From contig NZ_VIWT01000001.1 in assembly GCF_007829815.1 (NCBI RefSeq), positions 3,991,501 to 4,055,500 of the forward strand: 64,000 nucleotides of DNA, read 5' to 3'. Every line of letters begins with the position of its first letter. Positions within the stretch are counted from its first letter, which is position 1. Position numbers and translations under genes: made by a program. This document shows positions 44,663-52,727 of the stretch, one piece after another. The DNA comes from Kitasatospora viridis (GTDB lineage: Bacteria > Actinomycetota > Actinomycetes > Streptomycetales > Streptomycetaceae). Below the pieces are notes generated by a model, which was not told the DNA's origin, ran no database searches, and saw only the letters and a list, made by a program, of their open reading frames with translations.

Positions 44663-45972
44663 ACCTCGCCATATCTGGCCCGCTGGACTGGTCGATCGTC
44701 TCCGGAGCGGTGGCCTGGCTGCTGCTCGCGCTGGGCTGGGTCGCGCTGGTGGGCCTGGCCGTCTCCAGCAGCAAGCACTGGTGGAGCCGGCGCTTCCCGA
44801 CCGCCGTGGTGCTGGCCGCCGCGCTCACCGCACTGCTGGCCATCTGGGTCGACGACTGGTGGCGGCCGTTCCCCGACCCGCTGCCCCGGGACGTGGAGTT
44901 CTGGGCCGGGATCGCGCTGCTCGGCCCGCTGCTGGCGGCCTTCCGGATGTCCGCGCTGCGCTGGCGCGGCCGGTTCGCCGCCTTCGCGGCCGCGCTGCTG
45001 GTGCTCGCCATGGGGCTCAACGAGATCAACCGGCACTACCAGGAGTACCCGACCGTGCGGGTGCTGCTCGCGCCCTGGCTGGCGCACACCACCAAGCTGA
45101 CCACCGGCAAGGTCGCGCACACCGTCGCCGCGCCGCCCGGCCGCTCGCTGGAGAGCGTCTGGCACGCACCGGCCGGCCTGCCCGCCAAGGGCACCGTGTC
45201 GACCGCCGCGATCCCCGGCACCAAGTCCGGCTACGCCGGCCGGGACGCCTACGTCTACCTGCCGCCCGCCTACCAGGCCGACCCGCGCCCGCTGCTGCCG
45301 GTGGTGGTGCTGCTGGCCGGACAGCCCGGCAGCCCCTCCGACTGGGTGAACTCCGGCGACCTGGCCGCCACCATGGACGCGTTCGCCGCCAAGCACCACG
45401 GGCTGGCGCCGATCGTGGTCACCGCCGACCCGACCGGCTCCACCTTCGGCAACACGCTCTGCATGGACTCCAAGATCGCCAAGGCGCAGACCTACCTGGC
45501 CGAGGACGTGCCGGACTGGATCCACGCCAACCTGCAGACCGCCACCGGCCGCGGCGCCACGATGATCGGCGGGCTCTCCTACGGCGGCACCTGCGCCGTC
45601 CAACTGGCCGTCAACGCGCCCCAGGTGTACGGCTCCTTCCTGGACATCTCCGGCCAGGACGAGCCCACCCTGGGCAGCCACCAGGAGACCGTCGACAAGG
45701 CCTTCGGCGGCGACGAGGCCGCCTTCGACGCCGTCGACCCGCTGCACGTGATGGCCCGTCAGCGGTTCCCGCAGACCAGTGCCTCCTTCGTCTACGGCGC
45801 CGGCGACGGCACCTACGGGCCGCAGACCCGGACGGTGCACGCCGCCGCCGTCAAGGCCGGTATGACCACGGTGATCGGCTCCGTGCCCGGCGGGCACGAC
45901 TGGGGCGTCTTCAAGGCCGCGCTGGCCGGCCAGACGCCGTGGATCGCCAAGACCACGGGGCTGACCGGGTGA
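44659..45972 (+). CDS. Membrane-anchored alpha/beta hydrolase in the MprF-like operon
   Basis: This 437-aa protein has about four N-terminal helices (10-120) and an outer esterase-D-like domain. Ser307 lies in GGLSYGGTCAV and His413 in GGHDWGVF, with LPVVVLLAGQPG as the oxyanion segment. It is a paralogue of the protein at 20276-21601. The gene is overlapped at both ends (GTGA), with the sortase upstream and a DUF2156 synthase downstream. In enterococci and corynebacteria, hydrolases that remove amino acids from lipids are encoded beside the aminoacyl-lipid synthases. By analogy this enzyme may reverse or tailor the lipid modification. Confidence 0.8.
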   Translation: MNLAISGPLDWSIVSGAVAWLLLALGWVALVGLAVSSSKHWWSRRFPTAVVLAAALTALLAIWVDDWWRPFPDPLPRDVEFWAGIALLGPLLAAFRMSALRWRGRFAAFAAALLVLAMGLNEINRHYQEYPTVRVLLAPWLAHTTKLTTGKVAHTVAAPPGRSLESVWHAPAGLPAKGTVSTAAIPGTKSGYAGRDAYVYLPPAYQADPRPLLPVVVLLAGQPGSPSDWVNSGDLAATMDAFAAKHHGLAPIVVTADPTGSTFGNTLCMDSKIAKAQTYLAEDVPDWIHANLQTATGRGATMIGGLSYGGTCAVQLAVNAPQVYGSFLDISGQDEPTLGSHQETVDKAFGGDEAAFDAVDPLHVMARQRFPQTSASFVYGAGDGTYGPQTRTVHAAAVKAGMTTVIGSVPGGHDWGVFKAALAGQTPWIAKTTGLTG

Positions 45973-48518
45973 GCGCTCCCACCGAATCCGAGGTGCCGCT
46001 CGCCCCGGCCCCGCCCGGCCGGGCGCAGCGGATGCTGCGGGCCGCCGCGCTGCCCGTGCGGGCGCTGCGCGAGACGCCGCTCGCGGTGGCGCTGGTGCTC
46101 GCGCTCTGGCTGGTCGGCGCGCTCACCGGCAGCCTCGGGCACGGGCCGCCGGCGCGGCTGCTGGCCCACGTCGGGGTGGGCATCCCCAGCCTGGCGGCCG
46201 GCTACTGGTGGACCCCCGCCAGCTCGCTGCTCTGGTGCACCGGCATCGCCTCCTACCTGGGCACCAGTGCGTTCGCGCTGCTCGTCGGACCGCTGGCCGT
46301 GCGCCGGATGGGGATCGCCCGGTCGGCCGCCGTGCTGGTCGGCGGGCAGCTGGCCGGCACGCTGATCGGCACCGGGCTGGTCCGGCTCGGCATCGCGGCC
46401 GGCGAGACCTGGACCGAAGGACTGCGCGACCAGGTCGCCGTCGGCCCGAGCGTCGGCCTGTGCGCGCTGGCCGCCGCGCTCGCCTTCCGGCTCACCGCGC
46501 TCTGGCGGCGCCGGCTGCAACTCGTCGTGGTGCTCGTGCCGCTGGTGATGATGGTCTACATCGGGCACCTGCAGAGCGTGCAGCGGATGGCCGGGGTGCT
46601 GGCCGGGCTGGCCGTCGGCGCGCTGGCCGCCCGGCGCTCCGGGGCCTGGCTGCGCCCGCGCCGGGCCACCAACGCCGAGGCCCGGGTGCTGGTCGCGCTC
46701 TGCGTGGTCGGCTCGGCGGTCGGACCGCTGATGGCCTCGCTCTACAGCGCCGCCGACGGCCCGTTCAACACCTTCGGCGACCTCTACTTCTCCCGGCCGC
46801 CGAGCGCCGAGGACATCGCCTACGCCTGCTCGGTGTCGATCCCGGAGTGCGCCCACCTCAAGGCCCAGGCGCACTTCTTCGACTCGCCCGGGCAGCTGAT
46901 GGCCGCGCTCATCCCGGTCCTGCTGGTGGTCCTCGCCGAAGGGCTGCGGCGCGGGCTGCGGCTGGCCTGGTGCTCGCTCGTGCTGGTGCAGCTGCTCTGG
47001 ATCGGGCTGCTCAGCTGGCTGCTCAGCGAACTGCTGGGACAGGCCGGCGAACTCGGCGGCACCCAGGTGGTCTGGCAGGTGGTCGGCGAGGCGCTGCTGC
47101 TGCCGGTGCTGCTGCTCCTGCTGCTGCTGGCCGCCCGCAAGCGGTTCGGGCTGCGGCTGCGCCGGCCGGACGTGCGGCGGCTGGCCGCCGTGATCGGCGG
47201 CACCCTGCTGGCCGCCTGCACCGCCTATGTCGGGATCGGCTGGCTGGTCCGCGACCAGTACCAGCCGGACGCCACCCTCACCGGGCTGCTCAAGGGCCTG
47301 CCCGCGCAGTTCCTGCCGCCCGCCTACAGCGACCTGCTGCCGGCCGCGCCGGTGCCGGTCGGCGGCACCACACAGGCCCTGGACAGCTACTGCGGGCTGC
47401 TCTTCTGGGCGGTCACGCTGGCCGTGCTGCTGGTCGCCTTCCGCCGGCCCTCGGTGCACCAGGACGCCGCCGCCGCGCAGCGCGCCCGGCAGCTGCTGAC
47501 CCGCTCCGGCGGCTCCACCCTGTCGTTCCTGAGCACCTGGGACGGCAACCACTACTGGTTCGACGAGCACGGCGAGGCGGCCGTGGCCTACCGGGTGATC
47601 GCCACCGTCGCGCTGACCACCGGCGACCCGTTCGGCGAGCCGGCGGCCCGCGAACGGGCGGTGGCCGGCTTCGGCCGGTACTGCGACGCGCGCGGCTGGA
47701 CGCCGTGCTTCTACAGCGTCAGCGGGCAGACCGAGCAGGCCGCCGGGGCGCTCGGCTGGCGCTCGCTGCAGGTGGCCGAGGACACCGTGGTGCCGCTGCC
47801 CGAGCTGGCCTTCACCGGCAAGAAGTGGCAGGACATCAGGACCGCGCTGAACAAGGCCGGCAAGCAGGGCATCACCGCCGAGTGGTGGAGCTGGCAGGAC
47901 GCGCCGCTCGGGCTGCGCGACCAGATCCGGTCGATCTCCGAGGAGTGGGTGGCCGACAAGGGGCTGCCCGAGATGGGCTTCACCCTGGGCGGGCTGGACG
48001 AGCTGACCGACCCGGCCGTGCGGCTGCTGGTCGCGGTCGACCCGGACCGCACCGTGCACGGGCTGACCAGCTGGATGCCGGTCTACCGGGACGGCGCGCC
48101 GGTCGGCTGGACGCTCGACTTCATGCGGCGGCGCGCCGAGGCCCGCGGCGACGGCGCCCACCAGCCCTTCCGGGGCGTGATGGAGTTCCTGATCGCCTCC
48201 GCCGCGCTCGGCTTCAAGGAGGAGGGCGCCGAGTTCCTCTCGCTCTCCGGCGCCCCGCTGGCCCGGGCCGACCGGGGCGGCGAGCCGACCGCGCTGCAGC
48301 GGATGCTGGACTGGATAGGGCGCAGCCTGGAGCCGGTCTACGGGTTCCGCTCGCTGCTGGCCTTCAAGGCGAAGTTCCAGCCCGAGTACCGGCCGATGTA
48401 CATGGTCTACCCCGACCCGGCGGCGCTGCCGGCGATCACCCGGGCGATCGGCAAGGCCTACCTGCCGCACCTGACCCCGGGTCAGGGCGTGCGGCTGATG
48501 CGCCGGCTGTCGTCGTGA
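45969..48518 (+). CDS. MprF-like membrane protein with rhomboid-type helices and DUF2156 domain
   Basis: This is an 849-aa protein. The N-terminal part (about 35-230) has helices resembling the rhomboid-like membrane module often fused to DUF2156 in actinobacteria. More helices follow to about 500, then the C-terminal aminoacyl-tRNA transferase-like domain (about 515-840). That domain contains SFLSTWDGNHYWFDEHGEAAVAYRV and SLSGAPLARADR. It is distinct from the first operon member, so the two synthases may use different amino acids or lipids. Start GTG overlaps the hydrolase stop by four bases. Confidence 0.82.
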   Translation: MSAPTESEVPLAPAPPGRAQRMLRAAALPVRALRETPLAVALVLALWLVGALTGSLGHGPPARLLAHVGVGIPSLAAGYWWTPASSLLWCTGIASYLGTSAFALLVGPLAVRRMGIARSAAVLVGGQLAGTLIGTGLVRLGIAAGETWTEGLRDQVAVGPSVGLCALAAALAFRLTALWRRRLQLVVVLVPLVMMVYIGHLQSVQRMAGVLAGLAVGALAARRSGAWLRPRRATNAEARVLVALCVVGSAVGPLMASLYSAADGPFNTFGDLYFSRPPSAEDIAYACSVSIPECAHLKAQAHFFDSPGQLMAALIPVLLVVLAEGLRRGLRLAWCSLVLVQLLWIGLLSWLLSELLGQAGELGGTQVVWQVVGEALLLPVLLLLLLLAARKRFGLRLRRPDVRRLAAVIGGTLLAACTAYVGIGWLVRDQYQPDATLTGLLKGLPAQFLPPAYSDLLPAAPVPVGGTTQALDSYCGLLFWAVTLAVLLVAFRRPSVHQDAAAAQRARQLLTRSGGSTLSFLSTWDGNHYWFDEHGEAAVAYRVIATVALTTGDPFGEPAARERAVAGFGRYCDARGWTPCFYSVSGQTEQAAGALGWRSLQVAEDTVVPLPELAFTGKKWQDIRTALNKAGKQGITAEWWSWQDAPLGLRDQIRSISEEWVADKGLPEMGFTLGGLDELTDPAVRLLVAVDPDRTVHGLTSWMPVYRDGAPVGWTLDFMRRRAEARGDGAHQPFRGVMEFLIASAALGFKEEGAEFLSLSGAPLARADRGGEPTALQRMLDWIGRSLEPVYGFRSLLAFKAKFQPEYRPMYMVYPDPAALPAITRAIGKAYLPHLTPGQGVRLMRRLSS

Positions 48519-48530
48519 GGTGACCGGGCG

Positions 48531-48962
48531 TCAGCCGAGCAGCTCGGCCAGCGCCCGGTCCGGGTCCAGCAGCGCCGCCTCCCGGCCCTGCGGCACCGCC
48601 CGGTAGCTGGCCGCCAGGAACCGGCGCAGCGCGCCCGACTCGAACCGCAGCAGCGCGGTGCCCTCCGGGGCGCGCAGCTCGACCACGGTGTGCGGGGTCC
48701 GGCAGGGCCGCACGTGCACGTCGCCGAGCCCGCTGGGCAGGGCCAGCCCGTGGGCCAGCAGCTCCCGGGCGAACACCCAGACCACCTCGGCGCCGTCCCG
48801 GGGCGCCCGGTCCTCGTCCAGCGAGTACTCGGCCGGGAAGGCCATCCGCACCGCCAGCGGGTCCCGCGCCAGGTAGCGCAGGACCACGGTGAGTCCGCTG
48901 GAGCACTGGGTGCTCAGGATCAGACGGGCGGGCACGAGGTGTTCGACGACGGTGCTGCGCAT
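48531..48962 (-). CDS. SsgA-like sporulation/cell division protein (SALP)
   Basis: This 143-aa member of the streptomycete SsgA-like family controls septum sites and wall remodelling in sporulation. The core DPLAVRMAFP ... EVVWVFARELLAHGL ... GDVHVRPCRTPHTVVELRAPEGTALLRFESGALRRFLAASY aligns along the whole family. ATG 48962 has AGGAG five bases upstream. Compared with SsgG (61725-62141) it is more divergent; I cannot assign an exact paralogue letter. It is convergent with the MprF-like operon, only 12 bases from its end. Confidence 0.88.
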   Translation of the reverse strand: MRSTVVEHLVPARLILSTQCSSGLTVVLRYLARDPLAVRMAFPAEYSLDEDRAPRDGAEVVWVFARELLAHGLALPSGLGDVHVRPCRTPHTVVELRAPEGTALLRFESGALRRFLAASYRAVPQGREAALLDPDRALAELLG

Positions 48963-49098
48963 GGGGGCTCCTCGGGGGCGGTGGGGCGCGTGCACCTGGA
49001 GAGAGCGCGGGGGCGGCGGGGGATTACGCGGGCGAACGGGTGATCTGGGTCACGAAAAGGTGGTACCACTCTGGCCCCATGGAGGTACGCTGGGTCGC

Positions 49099-49299
49099 AT
49101 GGCAATGAACCTTCGTCTCCGGGACGACCAGGCCGAGGCCCTGAAGCAGCGTGCCGAGCAGGAGGGCACCAGCATGAACGCGATAGTGGTCAAGGCGGTC
49201 GACGACTACCTTGCCCGCACCGCCCAGCAGGCCCTGGTGCGGGAGACCGCGCTCAAGCAGGCCGCCAAGTGGCGAGAGCTGATGGATCGGCTGAAGTGA
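49099..49299 (+). CDS. Ribbon-helix-helix antitoxin
   Basis: This 66-aa protein (MAMNLRLRDDQAEALKQRAEQEGTSMNAIVVKAVDDYLARTAQQALV) has the Arc/CopG-type strand and two helices for DNA binding. A helical tail follows that could bind the toxin. It overlaps the Doc gene by four bases. The dyad GTACC...GGTAC (49063-49067, 49084-49088) upstream may be its operator. Leu/Arg alternation in the first strand supports the fold. A second in-frame ATG lies at 49105. Confidence 0.8.
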   Translation: MAMNLRLRDDQAEALKQRAEQEGTSMNAIVVKAVDDYLARTAQQALVRETALKQAAKWRELMDRLK

Positions 49300-49685
49300 C
49301 CTTTCTCTACCTGTCAGCCGAGGACGTCCTGGCGGTCGCCGCCGCGGCCTGCGACGACATGCAGATCGTCGTCCGGGACGTCGGTCTGCTGGAGTCCGCC
49401 GTGCACCGGCCGGCGGCCGAGATGTTCGGCGAGGAGGCCTACCCCGACCTGCTCGACAAGGCCGCCGCGCTGCTGCAGTCGCTGGCGATCAACCATCCGC
49501 TCTTCGACGGCAACAAGCGCAGCGCCTGGCTGTCCTGCGTGACCTTCCTGGCGATCAACGGCGTCGATCTGGTGCCGGACATCGACGCGGCCGAGGAACT
49601 GGTCATCGCGGTGGCCACCGGTGAGTTGGAGGAGGTCAAGACGATCTCCCAGGGGTTGCGGGCCCTCCTGCCGGACCGGCCCTGA
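49296..49685 (+). CDS. Doc-type Fic-domain toxin
   Basis: This 129-aa Fic-fold protein carries the motif NHPLFDGNKRSAW with His67. The characterised Doc toxin phosphorylates elongation factor Tu and stops translation. The motif keeps the phosphate-binding G-N-K-R. The GTG start overlaps the antitoxin stop, the usual antitoxin-first order. P1 Doc pairs with Phd; here the partner is a ribbon-helix-helix protein, an arrangement also seen in actinobacteria. Confidence 0.87.
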   Translation: MTFLYLSAEDVLAVAAAACDDMQIVVRDVGLLESAVHRPAAEMFGEEAYPDLLDKAAALLQSLAINHPLFDGNKRSAWLSCVTFLAINGVDLVPDIDAAEELVIAVATGELEEVKTISQGLRALLPDRP

Positions 49686-49723
49686 GCCCTTCGTGTCGGG
49701 CCCCGGCGTTCGCCCCGGCCCGG

Positions 49724-49729
49724 TAGGCT
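49724..49729 (+). promoter_or_regulatory. -10 element for the SF2 helicase gene
   Basis: TAGGCT, 85 bases before the GTG start, with a weak GTGTCG about 18-24 bases upstream. CCCGGAG precedes the start codon as ribosome-binding site. Confidence 0.35.
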
Positions 49730-49813
49730 AGGCGGGTTGTCCGATCGCCCGCCGACTGTGGGCCGGGGCCGCTTCACCGCCCTGACCTGCGACGATCCCT
49801 TCCCCCGGAGACC

Positions 49814-51661
49814 GTGAGTACTGCCGCCTCTTCCGACATGTCCCCGCTCTTCTCCGACGCCGCCGACCCGCACCACGCCGTCCGGGCCAGCGGCACCTCC
49901 GCCGCCTCGCACCTGTCGCCGGCCTTCCCCGGCCGGGCGCCCTGGGGCACCGCAGGCAAGCTGCGGGCCTGGCAGCAGGGAGCGCTGGACACGTACATCG
50001 AGAAGCAGCCCCGGGACTTCATGGCGGTCGCCACCCCGGGCGCCGGCAAGACCACCTTCGCGCTGACCCTGGCCTCGTACCTGCTGCACAACCACCTGGT
50101 GCAGCAGGTCACGGTGGTCGCGCCGACCGAGCACCTGAAGAAGCAGTGGGCCGAGGCCGCCGCCCGGATAGGCATCCGGCTGGACCCGGCCTACTCTTCG
50201 GGCCCGCTGAGCAAGGACTACCACGGCATCGTGGTCACCTACGCGGGCGTCGGCGTCAACCCGATGCTGCACCGCAACCGCACCGAGGCCCGCAAGACGC
50301 TGGTGATCATGGACGAGATCCACCACGCGGGCGACTCCAAGTCCTGGGGCGAGGCCTGCTTCGAGGCGTTCGAGCCGGCCACCCGCCGGCTCGCGCTGAC
50401 CGGCACCCCGTTCCGCTCGGACACCAACCCGATCCCGTTCGTCCAGTACGCGCAGGACACCGACGGCCTGCGCAAGTCGGTGGCCGACTACACCTACGGC
50501 TACGGGCACGCGCTCGCCGACCACGTGGTCCGCCCGGTGATCTTCCTCTCCTACAGCGGCAACATGCGCTGGCGCACCAAGGCCGGCGACGAGCTGGAGG
50601 CGCGGCTGGGCGAGCCGATGACCAAGGACCTGATCGCGCAGGCCTGGCGGACCGCGCTGGCCCCCCAGGGCGAGTGGATCCCGAACGTGCTGCGGGCCGC
50701 CGACAAGCGGCTCACCGAGGTGCGCAAGGCGATCCCGGACGCCGGCGCGCTGGTGATCGCCACCGACCAGAACGCGGCCCGGGCCTACGCCAAGATGATC
50801 CGCGAGATCACCGGCCAGAAGGCCACCCTGGTGCTCTCCGACGAGGCCGAGGCGTCCAAGCGGATCTCCGACTTCTCGGAGGGCGACGACCGCTGGATGG
50901 TCGCGGTCCGGATGGTGTCCGAGGGCGTCGACGTCCCCCGGCTGGCGGTCGGGGTCTACGCCACCTCCATCTCCACCCCGCTCTTCTTCGCCCAGGCGGT
51001 CGGCCGCTTCGTGCGCGCCCGCAAGCGCGGCGAGACCGCCTCCGTCTTCCTCCCCTCGGTGCCGATGCTGCTCGGCTTCGCCAACGAGATGGAACTGCAG
51101 CGCGACCACGTGCTGGACCGCCCGAAGAAGGAGGGCGACGGCCTCTTCGACGAGGAGGACCGGCTGCTCGCCGAGGCCGAGCGGGCCGACGACGGGCCGG
51201 ACGGCGGCGGCGAGGAGCTCTCCTACGAGGCGCTGGGCTCCGACGCCGTCTTCGACCGGGTGCTCTACAACGCCATGGAGTTCGGCATGCAGGCGCATCC
51301 GGGCTCCGAGGAGGAGGAGGAGTACCTCGGCATCCCGGGCCTGCTGGAGCCGGACCAGGTGCACCTGCTGCTGCAGAAGCGGCAGACCCGGCAGATCCAG
51401 CGCTCCAGGACCAAGCCGGCCGAGGAGGCCGACCTGCTGGAGCTGCCGGCCGAGCAGCGCCCGGTGGTGACCCACCAGGAGCTGCGCGAGCTGCGCAAGG
51501 AGCTGAACAACCTGGTGGCCGCCTGGCACCACCGGACCAGCCAGCCGCACGGCACCATCCACAACGAGCTGCGCCGCCAGTGCGGCGGCCCGCTCACCGC
51601 CCAGGCCACCGCGAACCAGCTGCGCGCGCGGATCGCCAAGGTCAAGGAATGGGCCCGTTGA
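49814..51661 (+). CDS. SF2 DEAD/DEAH-box helicase
   Basis: This 615-aa ATPase has Walker A TPGAGKTTF (Lys79), a DEIH box VIMDEIHH (Asp167-Glu168), TGTPFRSD as motif III-like, and motif VI in AVGRFVRARKRG. It resembles the restriction/XPB-like SF2 group without a nuclease domain. An acidic EEEEE stretch and a helical C-terminus (about 560-615, HQELRELRKELNNLVAAWHHRT) may bind partners. It is widely conserved in Streptomyces core genomes; its nucleic-acid substrate is unknown. Confidence 0.88.
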   Translation: MSTAASSDMSPLFSDAADPHHAVRASGTSAASHLSPAFPGRAPWGTAGKLRAWQQGALDTYIEKQPRDFMAVATPGAGKTTFALTLASYLLHNHLVQQVTVVAPTEHLKKQWAEAAARIGIRLDPAYSSGPLSKDYHGIVVTYAGVGVNPMLHRNRTEARKTLVIMDEIHHAGDSKSWGEACFEAFEPATRRLALTGTPFRSDTNPIPFVQYAQDTDGLRKSVADYTYGYGHALADHVVRPVIFLSYSGNMRWRTKAGDELEARLGEPMTKDLIAQAWRTALAPQGEWIPNVLRAADKRLTEVRKAIPDAGALVIATDQNAARAYAKMIREITGQKATLVLSDEAEASKRISDFSEGDDRWMVAVRMVSEGVDVPRLAVGVYATSISTPLFFAQAVGRFVRARKRGETASVFLPSVPMLLGFANEMELQRDHVLDRPKKEGDGLFDEEDRLLAEAERADDGPDGGGEELSYEALGSDAVFDRVLYNAMEFGMQAHPGSEEEEEYLGIPGLLEPDQVHLLLQKRQTRQIQRSRTKPAEEADLLELPAEQRPVVTHQELRELRKELNNLVAAWHHRTSQPHGTIHNELRRQCGGPLTAQATANQLRARIAKVKEWAR

Positions 51662-51824
51662 AACGGTTCCGCCGTGTCGCCCCGGAACCACCCGGCGTAC
51701 GCTCCTCGGAGCGCGCCGGGTGAGTTCCCGGAAATCTCCCAGGTGTCCGTTACCCGGAGCACAGCGGGAGTCGGGGCTCACAAAGGGTCAGCGAAATGCC
51801 GAGGATCGCCCCGATAAGTCCGGA

Positions 51825-51855
51825 TCCAAAATATCGATCATGACCGAATTTTGGA
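51825..51855. promoter_or_regulatory. AT-rich inverted repeat upstream of the IclR regulator
   Basis: TCCAAAAT (51825-51832) and ATTTTGGA (51848-51855) form perfect 8-bp arms 15 bases apart. They sit in the only notably AT-rich stretch of the 390-bp gap 51662-52051. No gene is seen in the gap. It could be the autoregulatory operator of the IclR gene. Confidence 0.4.
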
Positions 51856-52051
51856 CAACCACTTCCGTCACGGCGAATCACTTACTACTTTCTCCCCACG
51901 CTCTTCTCGCAGGCACGACCGCGACCGGAGGGCGCACGGTCGAGCGTGCCGATGACGACGCAGCCGACCTTGCCGCGTCCACCACCCCTGCGCGGGAACG
52001 CCCCATGGCCGGCCCCGCGGTCGGCTCCCGGTGCGGAAAGGAATGCGTGTC

Positions 52052-52702
52052 GTGACCGCCGAAACCTCCCAGACCCTCGACCGCGGAGTACGGGTCCTCA
52101 AACTGCTGGCCGACTCCGAGCGCGGCCTGACCGTCACCGAGCTGGCCGCCCGGCTGGCGGTGAACCGAACGGTCGTCTACCGACTGCTGGCCACCCTGGA
52201 GCAGCACGGGCTGGTCCGCCGGGACATCGGCGGCCGGGCCCGGGTGGGCCTGGGCGTGCTGCGGCTGGCCCACCGGGTGCACCCGCTGCTGCGCGAGGCC
52301 GCGCTGCCCGCGCTGCGCAGCCTGGCCGAGGACCTCGGCGCCACCGCCCACCTGACCCTGGTGGACGGCACCGAGGCGCTCGCGGTGGCCGTCGTGGAGC
52401 CCAGCTGGACCGACTTCCACGTCGCCTACCGGACCGGCCTGCGGCACCCGCTGGACGAGAGCGCGGCCGGCCGGGCGATCCTGGAGGCCCGCAAGTACCC
52501 CGGCCAGCGCAGACCCGACCAGGCCTTCGTGATCACCCGCGCGGAGGAGCAGTCCGGGGCCAGCGGCGCCGCGGCGGCACTCGTCGGGCTGAGCGGGATC
52601 GAGGGCAGCGTCGGCGTCGTGATGCTCAACGGGCTCGTGCCCGAGCGGGTCGGCCCGCGGGTGGTGGAGGCCGCGACCGAGGTGGCGGACGCCCTGCGCT
52701 GA
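52052..52702 (+). CDS. IclR-family transcriptional regulator
   Basis: This 216-aa regulator has an N-terminal winged helix (about 5-65: SQTLDRGVRVLKLLADSERGLTVTELAARLAVNRTVVYRLLATLEQHGLVRR). The C-terminal GAF-like ligand domain (about 80-215) contains HLTLVDGTEALAVAVVEPSW and HPLDESAAGRAIL. GTG 52052 is preferred, since AAAGGA lies nine bases before it; the ATG at 52043 is too close. The hpd gene lies 1.6 kb downstream, so aromatic catabolism is a possible target, but that is only proximity. Confidence 0.88.
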   Translation: MTAETSQTLDRGVRVLKLLADSERGLTVTELAARLAVNRTVVYRLLATLEQHGLVRRDIGGRARVGLGVLRLAHRVHPLLREAALPALRSLAEDLGATAHLTLVDGTEALAVAVVEPSWTDFHVAYRTGLRHPLDESAAGRAILEARKYPGQRRPDQAFVITRAEEQSGASGAAAALVGLSGIEGSVGVVMLNGLVPERVGPRVVEAATEVADALR

Positions 52703-52727
52703 GCCGGGGTGTGTTTGGATTCCCCTT

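Noticed and set aside
45813..48470. An 885-codon minus-strand frame across the second MprF-like gene
   Set aside because: Typical antisense artefact of high-GC coding DNA, with composition dominated by Gln, Gly, Arg and Pro and no recognisable domain.
51720..52055. A 111-codon plus-strand ORF in the IclR upstream gap
   Set aside because: It uses many AT-ending codons, unlike every real gene here, has no domain and overlaps the operator-like repeat.
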